Positions 1 to 6,946 of a stretch of 41,668 nucleotides of DNA are shown here, one piece after another (position 1 is the first letter of the stretch; each line of letters begins with the position of its first letter). The stretch comes from Nanobdellota archaeon. Its GTDB lineage: Archaea > Nanobdellota > Nanobdellia > Pacearchaeales > GW2011-AR1. Under the pieces are notes generated by a model. That model was not told the DNA's origin and ran no database searches. It was given only the letters and a program-made list of their open reading frames with translations. Where the stretch lies: positions 1 to 41,668 of the forward strand of contig JADFRY010000007.1 in assembly GCA_022561055.1 (NCBI GenBank), written 5' to 3'. The position numbers and the translations under genes are program-made.

Positions 1-3000
1 AGATGAAGGACTCACTGTCCCAATTCCAACATTGCCCCCAAGAAGAATAGTTATTCTTTCAGTATCATCAGTAAATATACCTAGTCTACCCGTATTTTCT
101 ACATTACCCTGTAAAAAATTATTCCCTGAGCCTCCATTAAACCTAATTTGCTTATTGTTCATAGATATATCTCCACCCATATCCAAACTACTTAGCGACC
201 CCACACTTGTTAATGAACTACTAACCACTCCACTCCCTAGTGCTGTTGATGACAAAACTTGCGTGCCCCCTATATTATAATCTGTTAATGTATTAATATC
301 GCCAGCTACATCAAAAAGAGAGGAAGGACTACTAGTCCCAATTCCTACATCACCCTCACTAGTTATCCTAACTTTCTCACCTCCACTACTATCATAGAAA
401 GTAATATTCCCATCTTTAGAAACAATTCCATTAACAGTAATATTATCTGAAGTTAAAGTTACATCACTTAAGTAAGAAGTTCCAGTTACATTCAAATCAC
501 CAACAACAGTCACCGTACCATTAACTTCTAATTCAGTGGTAGGAGAAGTTGTCCCGATTCCAACTTTACCGTTAATTATAAGGCCTAGATCATACTCATT
601 CACACTATCGCTGCCACCCCCTACAATATACATCTTTGTTCCATCAGCTCTAAAGAACACACCTGTTGGAGATGTTTCCTGTGAATTAACACTAAAGAGT
701 TGTTTGAATGTTGCAGTAGAAATATTCCAAGGAATAGATAGGTCATACTCATTAACATCCCTCCCAGAAGCCCCCACAACATACATCTTCGTTCCATCTG
801 GTTTGAAGGAAAGCCCTCTTGGGTTTGCATCTTCTGTAGCCACACTAAAATTCTGATTAAAAGAAGCAGTAGAAATATCCCAAACTGTTGAGAGGTCATA
901 CTCCTGGACACTATCATTAACTTCCCCTACAATATACATCTTTGTTCCATCTGGTTTGAAGAAAAGATCCCGGGGAGTTGTATCTTGTGATGACACATTA
1001 AAATTCCGACTGAAAGATGTAGTACTAATATCCCAAGCTGTTGAGAGGTCATACTCATTTACCTCATCATCACCAGAGTCTACGACAAACATCTTTGTTC
1101 CATCTGGTTTGAAGAAAATGCCTTGAGGAGATGAACCTTGTGTAGATGTATTAAGGATCTGGTTGAGGGAAGCAGTGGAAATATCCCAAATTGTTGAGAG
1201 GTCATACTCATTTACCTCATCATCACCAGCCCCAGTTATATACATCTTCGTTCCATCAGGCTTAAAGAAAATGCCAGAAATGAATTGATCATCAGATTGC
1301 AAATTAGGAGAAATCTGATTGAAAGAAGCCGAGCCAACATGCCAGGAAAATCCGTTAGGGGTGCTTGCTATAGTTTGTGTTGAACCATCATAAAATACAT
1401 ACGACTCTGAAGATTTAATATTTCCATTAACATCCAACTTTTGTGTTGGAGAGGTTGTTCCAATTCCCATTTTCCCATCATTAGTTATCCTAACTTTCTC
1501 ACCTCCACTACTATCATAGAAAGTAATATTCCCATCTTTAGAAACAATTCCATTAACAGTAATATTATCAGCATTAATTGTTATATCTCCCAAATAAGAA
1601 GTTCCGGTTACGTTTAGATCACCGAACACAGTTAATTTCTCAGTTGATGAATTTGTTCCAATACTAACATTACCAAATACAATTAGGGCATCATTTAGTA
1701 CTAAGTCCCTTGATACAGACGCTTTCCTATTTGAAGTCATTCGTAAATCATCAATCGAAAAATTGAATTCGGGGTTGGTGCCTGTGCCAGTGTAGATTAT
1801 TCTAAAATGATCAACACCAGTTGACCAGTCAACAGAACCTTTAGAAGCACTTCCCATTCGAAGAACTACTTTATTCCATCCGTCCGCAAGCGTAGGGAAA
1901 CCTTGGCTCGAGGCAAGAGTCCATTGGTATTCAGCAGAATCCTGCGTGTTACCTAGCTCAGCAACTAGTGTACTACCCATTGCTGAAGCGTTCGAGATAT
2001 ATAAAAAGAATTCTAGGTGGTCTTCATCATCTGAGAAATCTGTTAAATCACCATAGTCTTTATTAGATGATATAGTTTGGGAACTTGACGTACTAGCAGG
2101 ATATGTCTGCCCAACAGAAAATAATCCCATCTTACTGAATGTGAAAAGAACCTCTGTGCCGACTCCATCAATGGTATCTAATGATTCAAGAGTATTCAAA
2201 ATTTTTACATTTTCATAGGTTCCAAAAATATTATCATAAGATCCAACGGAAATATTTCCAACTACATCTAATTTCTGCGTCGGAGTTGTTGTACCAATTC
2301 CAATTCTTCCAGTACTGACATCAACAAACAAATCACTTGTGTTAACTGCAAAGTCTTGTCCAACAAAATTCATAGCAGCATCTAAGGTAATTGTATCTGC
2401 TAGTTCTGTTCCATTAATAGAATCTGGTTGTATGTTTGATCCATCTATGTCAGTTAGTTGTGAACCATTCCCAAAGAAATAAGTAGCAGTTACATTTCCA
2501 CTTGCACCAATATTACCAGAAACATTTAGTTTTTCAGAGGGAGTAGTAGTCCCAATTCCTACTCTTCCCGTACTCACATCAACAAATAAATCACTCGTAT
2601 TAACAGAAAAATCATTGCTGATTATATTCATTGTTGCATCTAAAGTGATTGTGTCTGCTAATTCTGTCCCATTTATAGTATCAGCTGCAATTTTAACACT
2701 GGTAATTGAGTTATCAGAAATGCTACTAGTACCAATATCTGTCAACCCAGAACCATTACCATAATAAACACCACTAATATTCACATTCCCTCCAACATCC
2801 AATACCTGTGTTGGACTTGTTACATTAATTCCAACCTTCCCACCTATAACAAGACCCATGTCATATTCATTAATATCATCTCCAGTTTCTCCCGCAAAGT
2901 ACATCTTACTGCCATCTGGATTGAAAAACAACGCTCTTGGTTGAGTATCTTCAGTTTGAACGCTAAAGAGTTTATTAAAGAAAGCAGTCGAAATGTCCCA

Positions 3001-4185
3001 AGGAGTGGATAAATCATATTCATTAATATCATCGTCACTGGATCCTAGAAGGTACATTTTTTTCCCATCTGGTTTGAAAAACAATCCTACAGGGACTCCA
3101 TCTTCTGTTGCTATGCTAAAGTTTTGATTGAAAGTTGAAGTATTAATATCCCAAGCAGTAGAGAGATTGTATTCATAGACGGCATCACCAGCGTTTCCTG
3201 TTATATATATCTTGAAACCATCCGACCTAAAAAACATTGCTCTTATTGCAGTCTCTTCACTTGCTACACTAAAATTCTGATTAATAGATAATGTAGAAAC
3301 ATCCCAGGCAGTTGAAAGGTCATATTCAAAAATAGCATCATTATCATTTCCACCAAAATACATCTTTTTCCCGTCTGGTCTAAAGAACAAATCTTTTGGA
3401 AGTATATCTTCTCCCGAAACGCTAAAGTTTTGATTGAAAGTTGAAGTATTAATATCCCAAGCAGTTGAGAGGTTGTATTCATTTACATCAATGCCATCCC
3501 CTCCCATCATATACATCTTTTTTCCATCAGTTCTGAAAAATAGACCTACAGGGTTTCCATCTTGTGATGATATGCTTTTGTTCTGCTTGAAAGAAGCAGA
3601 AGTAATTTGCCAAGAGAAACCGTCTGGCGTAGCAGCATATGGTTGGGTTGAGTCGTCACTGAAGACAATATCACCACTTATTCTAACACTTCCCTCAACA
3701 TCCAATGCTGTTGTTGGAGAAGTTGTCCCAATTCCAACCCTTCCAGTAGAAACATCAACAAATAAATCAGAGGTATCAACACTGAAGTTTCCTCCGTAAA
3801 AAACAGCACTTCCATTAACTTCTAGATTATTTGTAACATTCAATCCCCCAGTTATCGTTATCCAACCATTAACAATATTATCAATCACTTCTCCTAGAGT
3901 AAAAGTTATTTTCTCACCAAGAGTTAGGTTGGTCGTATCTGAAATATCTGTATCAGTTATTGTATCATCTGTTATTTGCGAAGTAGAAACAGTGCCAGAT
4001 CTTAACTCTCCGCTTTCATTAAGTGATACATTCAAGAAAGTATTCATTATGCCTCCCCAAGTACCAGAATCTCCTCCATCTGTTGGCAGTCTCGCTGCGG
4101 AAACAAGCGTTATAGCTGATACTAAAATAAATATACCTATAAAAATAAATGTTCCTTTCTTTAGCTCACATCTTTTTTTAGACAT
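1..4185 (-). CDS. Giant secreted propeller/fibre protein, 5'-complete, truncated by the left edge
   Basis: One uninterrupted reading frame runs from the ATG at 4185 to base 1 with no stop, giving at least 1395 residues; the C-terminus is outside the window. Residues 1-30 are a signal peptide (KK-rich start, hydrophobic core, ALVSA-like end). Nine fibre-type motifs of the form V-G-I-G-T-T-S-P-T-x-x-L-D-V-x-G occur near residues 152, 453, 544, 629, 844, 906, 1209, 1281 and 1387; in phage tail fibres and large bacterial/archaeal surface proteins such motifs precede a peptidase S74 chaperone domain. Two blocks (about 190-447 and 947-1204) each contain five 51-residue repeats built on FFKPDGTKMYIVG...DDVNEYDLSTAWDIST, which read as beta-propeller blades. 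Residues about 640-820 look like a jelly-roll/concanavalin-type domain. Role is inferred as cell-surface adhesin or fibre; the fold calls are by eye. Confidence in the ORF is high, in function low. Confidence 0.9.
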   Translation of the reverse strand, partial: MSKKRCELKKGTFIFIGIFILVSAITLVSAARLPTDGGDSGTWGGIMNTFLNVSLNESGELRSGTVSTSQITDDTITDTDISDTTNLTLGEKITFTLGEVIDNIVNGWITITGGLNVTNNLEVNGSAVFYGGNFSVDTSDLFVDVSTGRVGIGTTSPTTALDVEGSVRISGDIVFSDDSTQPYAATPDGFSWQITSASFKQNKSISSQDGNPVGLFFRTDGKKMYMMGGDGIDVNEYNLSTAWDINTSTFNQNFSVSGEDILPKDLFFRPDGKKMYFGGNDNDAIFEYDLSTAWDVSTLSINQNFSVASEETAIRAMFFRSDGFKIYITGNAGDAVYEYNLSTAWDINTSTFNQNFSIATEDGVPVGLFFKPDGKKMYLLGSSDDDINEYDLSTPWDISTAFFNKLFSVQTEDTQPRALFFNPDGSKMYFAGETGDDINEYDMGLVIGGKVGINVTSPTQVLDVGGNVNISGVYYGNGSGLTDIGTSSISDNSITSVKIAADTINGTELADTITLDATMNIISNDFSVNTSDLFVDVSTGRVGIGTTTPSEKLNVSGNIGASGNVTATYFFGNGSQLTDIDGSNIQPDSINGTELADTITLDAAMNFVGQDFAVNTSDLFVDVSTGRIGIGTTTPTQKLDVVGNISVGSYDNIFGTYENVKILNTLESLDTIDGVGTEVLFTFSKMGLFSVGQTYPASTSSSQTISSNKDYGDLTDFSDDEDHLEFFLYISNASAMGSTLVAELGNTQDSAEYQWTLASSQGFPTLADGWNKVVLRMGSASKGSVDWSTGVDHFRIIYTGTGTNPEFNFSIDDLRMTSNRKASVSRDLVLNDALIVFGNVSIGTNSSTEKLTVFGDLNVTGTSYLGDITINADNITVNGIVSKDGNITFYDSSGGEKVRITNDGKMGIGTTSPTQKLDVNGNIKSSESYVFYDGSTQTIASTPNGFSWHVGSASFNQISPNLQSDDQFISGIFFKPDGTKMYITGAGDDEVNEYDLSTIWDISTASLNQILNTSTQGSSPQGIFFKPDGTKMFVVDSGDDEVNEYDLSTAWDISTTSFSRNFNVSSQDTTPRDLFFKPDGTKMYIVGEVNDSVQEYDLSTVWDISTASFNQNFSVATEDANPRGLSFKPDGTKMYVVGASGRDVNEYDLSIPWNISTATFKQLFSVNSQETSPTGVFFRADGTKMYIVGGGSDSVNEYDLGLIINGKVGIGTTSPTTELEVNGTVTVVGDLNVTGTSYLSDVTLTSDNITVNGIVSKDGNITFYDSSGGEKVRITSEGDVGIGTSSPSSLFDVAGDINTLTDYNIGGTQVLSSTALGSGVVSSSLTSVGSLSSLDMGGDISMNNKQIRFNGGSGNNFLQGNVENTGRLGIFTDDTERITILLGGNVGIGTVSPSS
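190..3620 (-). repeat. Two blocks of five 51-codon propeller-like repeats
   Basis: Within the giant gene, about 2845-3620 and 575-1345 each encode five consecutive 51-residue repeats. Conserved positions are W-D-(I/V)-(S/N)-T, F-N-Q-N-F-S-V, F-F-(K/R)-P-D-G-x-K-M-Y and N-E-Y-D-L-S-T. Each block is followed by a short G-L-(V/I)-I-x-G linker and a GIGTTSP motif, so repeat block plus fibre motif behaves as one larger duplicated module. An 87-nt stretch is identical at 361-447 and 1483-1569 in the flanking linkers. Confidence 0.85.
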
Positions 4186-4200
4186 TTTGTTTTAACCGAT

Positions 4201-4380
4201 TTATTTCTCTTTTCCTCCTGTTTTAGAATCTCTTTTTTGAACCAGCCAATTTGTAACCATTGACCTTACAATCTCGGCATCACTATCTCCAAAAATATCT
4301 CTATAGCTGCGAATTATTTCCATTTGTTTTTTAGTAAAAGCTACCTGAACTTTCACAACTTCTTTTTTCTTAGGTGGCAT
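4201..4380 (-). CDS. Small ribbon-helix-helix/CopG-like protein (59 aa)
   Basis: ATG at 4380 to TAA at 4201 encodes 59 residues starting MPPKKKEVVKVQVAFTKKQ. The pattern (basic N-terminus, a VKVQVAF strand, then two amphipathic helices with a D-A-E-I-V-R-S turn and W-L at the end) fits a ribbon-helix-helix DNA-binding fold, a type common as tiny proteins in DPANN genomes. This is recognition by pattern; the DNA target is unknown. A TATA-like box at 4402-4409 lies 22-29 nt upstream of the ATG, predicting a leaderless mRNA. The gene ends 15 nt before the giant surface-protein gene on the same strand, so it may be the first gene of that transcript and regulate it. Confidence 0.75.
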   Translation of the reverse strand: MPPKKKEVVKVQVAFTKKQMEIIRSYRDIFGDSDAEIVRSMVTNWLVQKRDSKTGGKEK

Positions 4381-4398
4381 ATAATATCAATGTAATTA

Positions 4399-4412
4399 GA
4401 CTATATAAAGAT
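4399..4412 (-). promoter_or_regulatory. TATA box for the RHH-like gene
   Basis: On the minus strand the sequence ATCTTTATATAG lies 22-32 nt upstream of the ATG at 4380. That is the archaeal TATA position for a leaderless transcript beginning at or next to the ATG. Confidence 0.5.
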
Positions 4413-4643
4413 TACTATTAGATTGTAGAACCAATGATAATAGAATGTTTTAATAATATTATTAAATTAGTCAATAAAATAACCTTTCTTCTTCAGGTAA
4501 ACAGTAACTTTCAGAAAGATTTAAGAACTTTAACTACCTCACTTATTCAGTTAATATTAAAGGCTTTAAACTAACTCTATAAAGCCCTCTAGAGGCTCTT
4601 TCATAATAACAATTCTTAAATACAACTCTTATTCTTCTTCATC

Positions 4644-4805
4644 ATGGAAGACGAGGAAAAAAGATTACGAATGGCAATAATTTCTGGAGCTGCTAAAGCA
4701 GTAGATTATAAAGAAAAAAACCCTAGAGCCCAAAAGGAAGAGGTAATGCAGCACATCGCTGACAATACTAAAGAAATATTAGAAAAAATAGATGATCCTC
4801 TTTAG
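4644..4805 (+). CDS. Small acidic/helical protein of unknown function (53 aa)
   Basis: ATG at 4644 to TAG at 4803-4805 encodes 53 residues beginning MEDEEKRLRMAIISGAAKAV and ending KIDDPL. The composition is charged and helical with no Cys and no membrane segment. A TATA-like CTTAAATAC lies about 25 nt upstream, which fits a leaderless start. It resembles short conserved hypothetical proteins seen in nanoarchaeal genomes, but I cannot assign a family. It is followed 34 nt later by the LAGLIDADG gene, which has its own TATA-like box. Confidence 0.6.
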   Translation: MEDEEKRLRMAIISGAAKAVDYKEKNPRAQKEEVMQHIADNTKEILEKIDDPL

Positions 4806-4810
4806 AAAGA

Positions 4811-4819
4811 CTTATATTT
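4811..4819 (+). promoter_or_regulatory. TATA box for the LAGLIDADG gene
   Basis: CTTATATTT ends 21 nt before the ATG at 4840, the spacing expected for a leaderless archaeal transcript. Confidence 0.45.
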
Positions 4820-4839
4820 CTTAAAAACAGCCCATTTAA

Positions 4840-5568
4840 ATGAAAATAGACGGTGATCTGGCAGAACTAATGGGAATTCATATTGGAGATGGATGTATAT
4901 CTGTCAATAAAAGGTATTCTGAATATTATCTTGGAGGGGATCTAAAAGAAGAAAAAGAATATCATAACGAATGGGTTGCTCCATTATTTAATAAAAAAAT
5001 AATGATTCCATTATATGATAAAAAAGCCCCCTACAAAGAGCATCCCAAGGTTGGAATTTACGGTTTTCACATATTTGATAAAAAAATTGTAAGATTTTTT
5101 GAAAAACTTAGCATTCCTTCGGGACCAAAAATAAATATAAGTATTCCAAAACCTATTTTGAGAAGTAAATATCTTTCTAGAAGGTTTTTAAGAGGACTAT
5201 TCGATACAGATGGAACAATTTATTTTGATAAAAATTACTCTGCTAAGAACCCAATTAATAATAAGCCTAGGATTAAGTTAGATTCTGTCTCTTTTGGTTT
5301 AATAAATAACACCTATGATTTGCTAATTGGACTAGGGTTCAATCCAAGACTTAGGAAGGCTTACAAGGGAAAAGGAGATAAAAATCCATTCTATGGGATA
5401 ATAATTGACAACATTGGAGATATAGATTTATTTTTTAAGATTATTGGTTTTAAAAATTCAAAACATTATACGAAATGGCTTGTTTTTAAGAAATTAAATT
5501 ATTGCCCACCGTATACGACTATAGACCAGAGAAAGAAAATCTTGGGAATAAAAACATTTAAAACGTAA
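4840..5568 (+). CDS. Free-standing LAGLIDADG-type endonuclease (242 aa)
   Basis: The protein has two LAGLIDADG motifs: LAELMGIHIGDG at residues 7-18 and RFLRGLFDTDG at 115-125. Each ends in the G-D-G/T-D-G signature whose aspartates bind the catalytic metal ions in this family. Two motifs about 105 residues apart in 242 residues match the usual single-chain pseudo-dimer meganuclease size. It is free-standing, not inside an intron or intein in this window. It ends 19 nt before the intron-containing tRNA-Leu, so a past link with tRNA intron homing is possible; the tRNA intron itself is only 45 nt. It could also be a domesticated LAGLIDADG protein. Both motif aspartates are present, so activity is plausible. 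Confidence 0.85.
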   Translation: MKIDGDLAELMGIHIGDGCISVNKRYSEYYLGGDLKEEKEYHNEWVAPLFNKKIMIPLYDKKAPYKEHPKVGIYGFHIFDKKIVRFFEKLSIPSGPKINISIPKPILRSKYLSRRFLRGLFDTDGTIYFDKNYSAKNPINNKPRIKLDSVSFGLINNTYDLLIGLGFNPRLRKAYKGKGDKNPFYGIIIDNIGDIDLFFKIIGFKNSKHYTKWLVFKKLNYCPPYTTIDQRKKILGIKTFKT

Positions 5569-5587
5569 AATCCATCAGAATATGTAT

Positions 5588-5716
5588 GCGGGGGTAGCGA
5601 AGTGGTCAAACGCGCAGGACTTAAGATGTCCCATATTCGTCAGGATATGAGCAGACAGGATGCATAAGTCATCCTGTGGCTTAGTGCCTTCGTAGGTTCG
5701 AATCCTACCCCTCGCA
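5588..5716 (+). tRNA. tRNA-Leu(UAA) with a 45-nt intron at 37/38
   Basis: The mature tRNA folds cleanly. The acceptor GCGGGGG (5588-5594) pairs with CCCTCGC (5709-5715), discriminator A5716, and CCA is not encoded. The anticodon stem CAGGA/TCCTG is 5615-5619/5672-5676, with anticodon TAA at 5622-5624. A long variable arm typical of Leu follows, then the T-arm GTAGG-TTCGAAT-CCTAC. The intron is 5626-5670. The precursor shows a canonical hBHBh' motif: central 4-bp helix CTTA(5620-5623)/TAAG(5665-5668), 3-nt bulges AGA (5624-5626) and TCA (5669-5671), each cut after its second nucleotide, which places both cuts exactly at the intron ends. The archaeal tRNA-splicing endonuclease would cut here and RtcB (6947-8170) would join the halves. 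Confidence 0.93.
5626..5670 (+). other. tRNA intron with bulge-helix-bulge splice sites
   Basis: This is a 45-nt intron between tRNA positions 37 and 38. Both 3-nt bulges and the 4-bp central helix of the BHB motif are perfect (see tRNA-Leu entry). Inside the intron, TG/CA (5627-5628/5663-5664) and TCC/GGA (5629-5631/5658-5660) continue the stem after a 2-nt bulge. Confidence 0.9.
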
Positions 5717-5765
5717 TAGAAAAGAAACTTTCGGGGAGGAAATTTTGCGTCTAGATAGTGGTGAC

Positions 5766-5786
5766 AAATAGAAAGGTTTAAAAAAG
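5766..5786 (+). promoter_or_regulatory. BRE/TATA block upstream of the gene at 5806
   Basis: AAATAGAAAGG is followed directly by TTTAAAAAAG. The TATA-like part is 22-30 nt before the ATG at 5806. The same AAATAGAAAGG plus YTTAAAAA block recurs at 6519-6539 at the same distance from the ATG at 6559. Confidence 0.55.
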
Positions 5787-5805
5787 ATAAATTTCCCATT
5801 ATTGT

Positions 5806-6207
5806 ATGGAAAGAAAAGGAAATACTTTATATTTTAAACCTGACGAAAAAGACAAATTTCTTAGAGCAATCCCTCTTGTTGGAAGAATTGTGGGATGTTC
5901 ACCAGAAGAAGGGGCTGATATTGCAGAACATGAAAAAGAGCACATTAACGAGGCAAAAAGATTGGGACACGAAAATAGCATTAAGGGTTATAATATAGTA
6001 GTTGGCAAGCGTCTTGGGGTAAGTATAGAAGGACTTTCATTACTCTTTGGGATAAGACCTTATATGAAGGCGAGAGTAACTTTAGATGATTCACTCATTC
6101 CAGGAAGTGACATAACTAGTATATGTATGGCTCCGGGAGATCCTAGCAAGGCTGACATTTATACGGCTACAAGGGCTAAAAAGGGACTTTTAGGATTACA
6201 AGGATAA
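5806..6207 (+). CDS. Unknown protein with an HExxH motif (133 aa)
   Basis: I do not recognise the family. The 133-residue protein has no signal peptide. Residues 46-51 read EHEKEH, giving H-E-K-E-H at 47-51, the zinc-metalloprotease HExxH pattern, followed by INEAKRLG. A second half (about residues 65-105) contains alternating small hydrophobics. The HExxH could be fortuitous in an acidic helix, so a peptidase role is only a suggestion. It sits between the tRNA-Leu gene and a region of hairpins and tRNA-like remnants, and its promoter block is shared with the next gene (6559). Nearby unknown genes with a common promoter and tRNA-end fragments hint at a small integrated element. Confidence 0.6.
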   Translation: MERKGNTLYFKPDEKDKFLRAIPLVGRIVGCSPEEGADIAEHEKEHINEAKRLGHENSIKGYNIVVGKRLGVSIEGLSLLFGIRPYMKARVTLDDSLIPGSDITSICMAPGDPSKADIYTATRAKKGLLGLQG

Positions 6208-6387
6208 TTCTCAACTTCTTGATTTCCACAAAATATCAACAATTAACTAAATGATTCGATTCTCTGTAGCTCTCGGTTGGGGCGATTAAACCAAGGATTC
6301 GAAAGGAATCTTCCCACTCCTACTCCCCGCATATTCCCGATTGTCAAATCTGGCAGATTCGAAGAAGCCGTGCATAGGTTTGAATCA

Positions 6388-6429
6388 CTTCAACTTTGTG
6401 AAGTTGAAGGATCCGAGAATCAAAGATTC
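6388..6429. repeat. Paired hairpin element, copy 1 (intergenic)
   Basis: A 9-bp perfect stem CTTCAACTT/AAGTTGAAG with TGTG loop is followed 7 nt later by GAATC-AAA-GATTC. The TTCAACT arm and the GAATC/GATTC second hairpin recur in the elements at 25235-25287 and 31722-31781. Confidence 0.6.
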
Positions 6430-6518
6430 CCGTGAGCTACTCCCCGCATCCCGACCGCTTTTAACTATGACTATAATGCGGTACGATTTTGAAATGAACA
6501 ATTATATGATTATTTACT

Positions 6519-6539
6519 AAATAGAAAGGCTTAAAAAGG
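6519..6539 (+). promoter_or_regulatory. BRE/TATA block upstream of the gene at 6559
   Basis: AAATAGAAAGG followed by CTTAAAAAGG; the TATA-like part is 21-29 nt before the ATG at 6559. It repeats the block at 5766-5786 almost exactly. Confidence 0.55.
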
Positions 6540-6558
6540 CACCCATAGTGAGTTTTTT

Positions 6559-6804
6559 ATGACAGATGAAAGTAGTGGAGCGCATAAAACTATGTTAAGA
6601 GCTATTAGAAAGGCGTTTTCTCCAAGTGATTTGGAGAAAAGTGCTAACTTTTTTGAGTCACATTTAAATGGTTTAAATATAAAGGGCTTGCCTGAATATA
6701 CAGCTGCCGTTGAAGCACACGAAGCATTACAAGATGCTGCTGGGAAACATTATGAATCAGAACATACTAAAAGACAAAATGATTCTCCTGAGGTTGATAG
6801 ATAA
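6559..6804 (+). CDS. Small unknown soluble protein (81 aa)
   Basis: I do not recognise the family. The 81-residue product starts MTDESSGAHKTMLRAIRKAF and is predicted helical and charged, without Cys, signal peptide or membrane segment. It contains three spaced His residues in its second half (EAHEAL, KHYESEH). The ATG is supported by a TATA-like box 21-29 nt upstream that is shared with the gene at 5806, so the two probably belong to one regulon even though they are separate transcripts. Confidence 0.6.
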   Translation: MTDESSGAHKTMLRAIRKAFSPSDLEKSANFFESHLNGLNIKGLPEYTAAVEAHEALQDAAGKHYESEHTKRQNDSPEVDR

Positions 6805-6833
6805 TTCTCAAAAATAAAAAATCCTCAATTCTA

Positions 6834-6872
6834 ACCGCTTTTAACTTCCGCTATAAAATTTACCCCCAGCAT
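6834..6872. repeat. Degenerate intergenic repeat, 'ACCGCTTTTAACT...CTATAA...CCCCNGCAT'
   Basis: ACCGCTTTTAACTTCCGCTATAA at 6834-6856 shares 13 leading bases and the CTATAA end with 6454-6476. It is followed by a TTTACCCCCAGCAT tail (6859-6872) like the CCTAGTCCCCGCAT at 8210-8223. All three copies follow a gene on the plus strand. Confidence 0.4.
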
Positions 6873-6946
6873 TATTATTAGCTTCACGCATCCCAATAGA
6901 ATAGATGTTTTGATAAACTATGTAATAGAGCTAAACCAGTACTAAA

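Larger units (their letters stand above)
6208..6558. repeat. Gene-free region: tRNA-3'-end-like remnants plus hairpins
   Basis: This 351-nt gap holds no convincing ORF. Two copies of a tRNA-3'-end-like string are present: CCTACTCCCCGCAT (6319-6332) and GCTACTCCCCGCAT (6436-6449). They resemble the tRNA-Leu end CCTACCCCTCGCAT (5704-5717). The second is preceded by a T-arm-like TAGGTTTGAATC (6376-6387), with hairpins between the two halves. Hairpins: GATTC/GAATC (6296-6310), AATCT/AGATT (6347-6359), CTTCAACTT-TGTG-AAGTTGAAG (6388-6409) and GAATC-AAA-GATTC (6417-6429). ACCGCTTTTAACT with a following CTATAA (6454-6476) recurs at 6834-6856. A promoter for the next gene ends the region. No 5' tRNA half was found, so these are remnants or look-alikes, not tRNA genes. 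Confidence 0.55.

Noticed and set aside
575-3620. Possible CRISPR array in the regularly spaced repeats
   Set aside because: The spacing is 153 nt of coding repeat with conserved codons and no unique spacers, so it is protein repeat, not CRISPR.
561-3799. Repeat-rich plus- and minus-frame ORFs inside the giant gene
   Set aside because: They are shadows of the continuous minus-strand frame; repeated codons give them similar false frames.
5575-5799. Minus-strand 74-codon frame
   Set aside because: It is antisense to the tRNA-Leu gene and its intron; the tRNA fold explains the sequence.
6250-6332. Complete tRNA gene ending in CCTACTCCCCGCA
   Set aside because: No 5' acceptor strand pairing with CCCCGC is present and the D- and anticodon arms do not fold.
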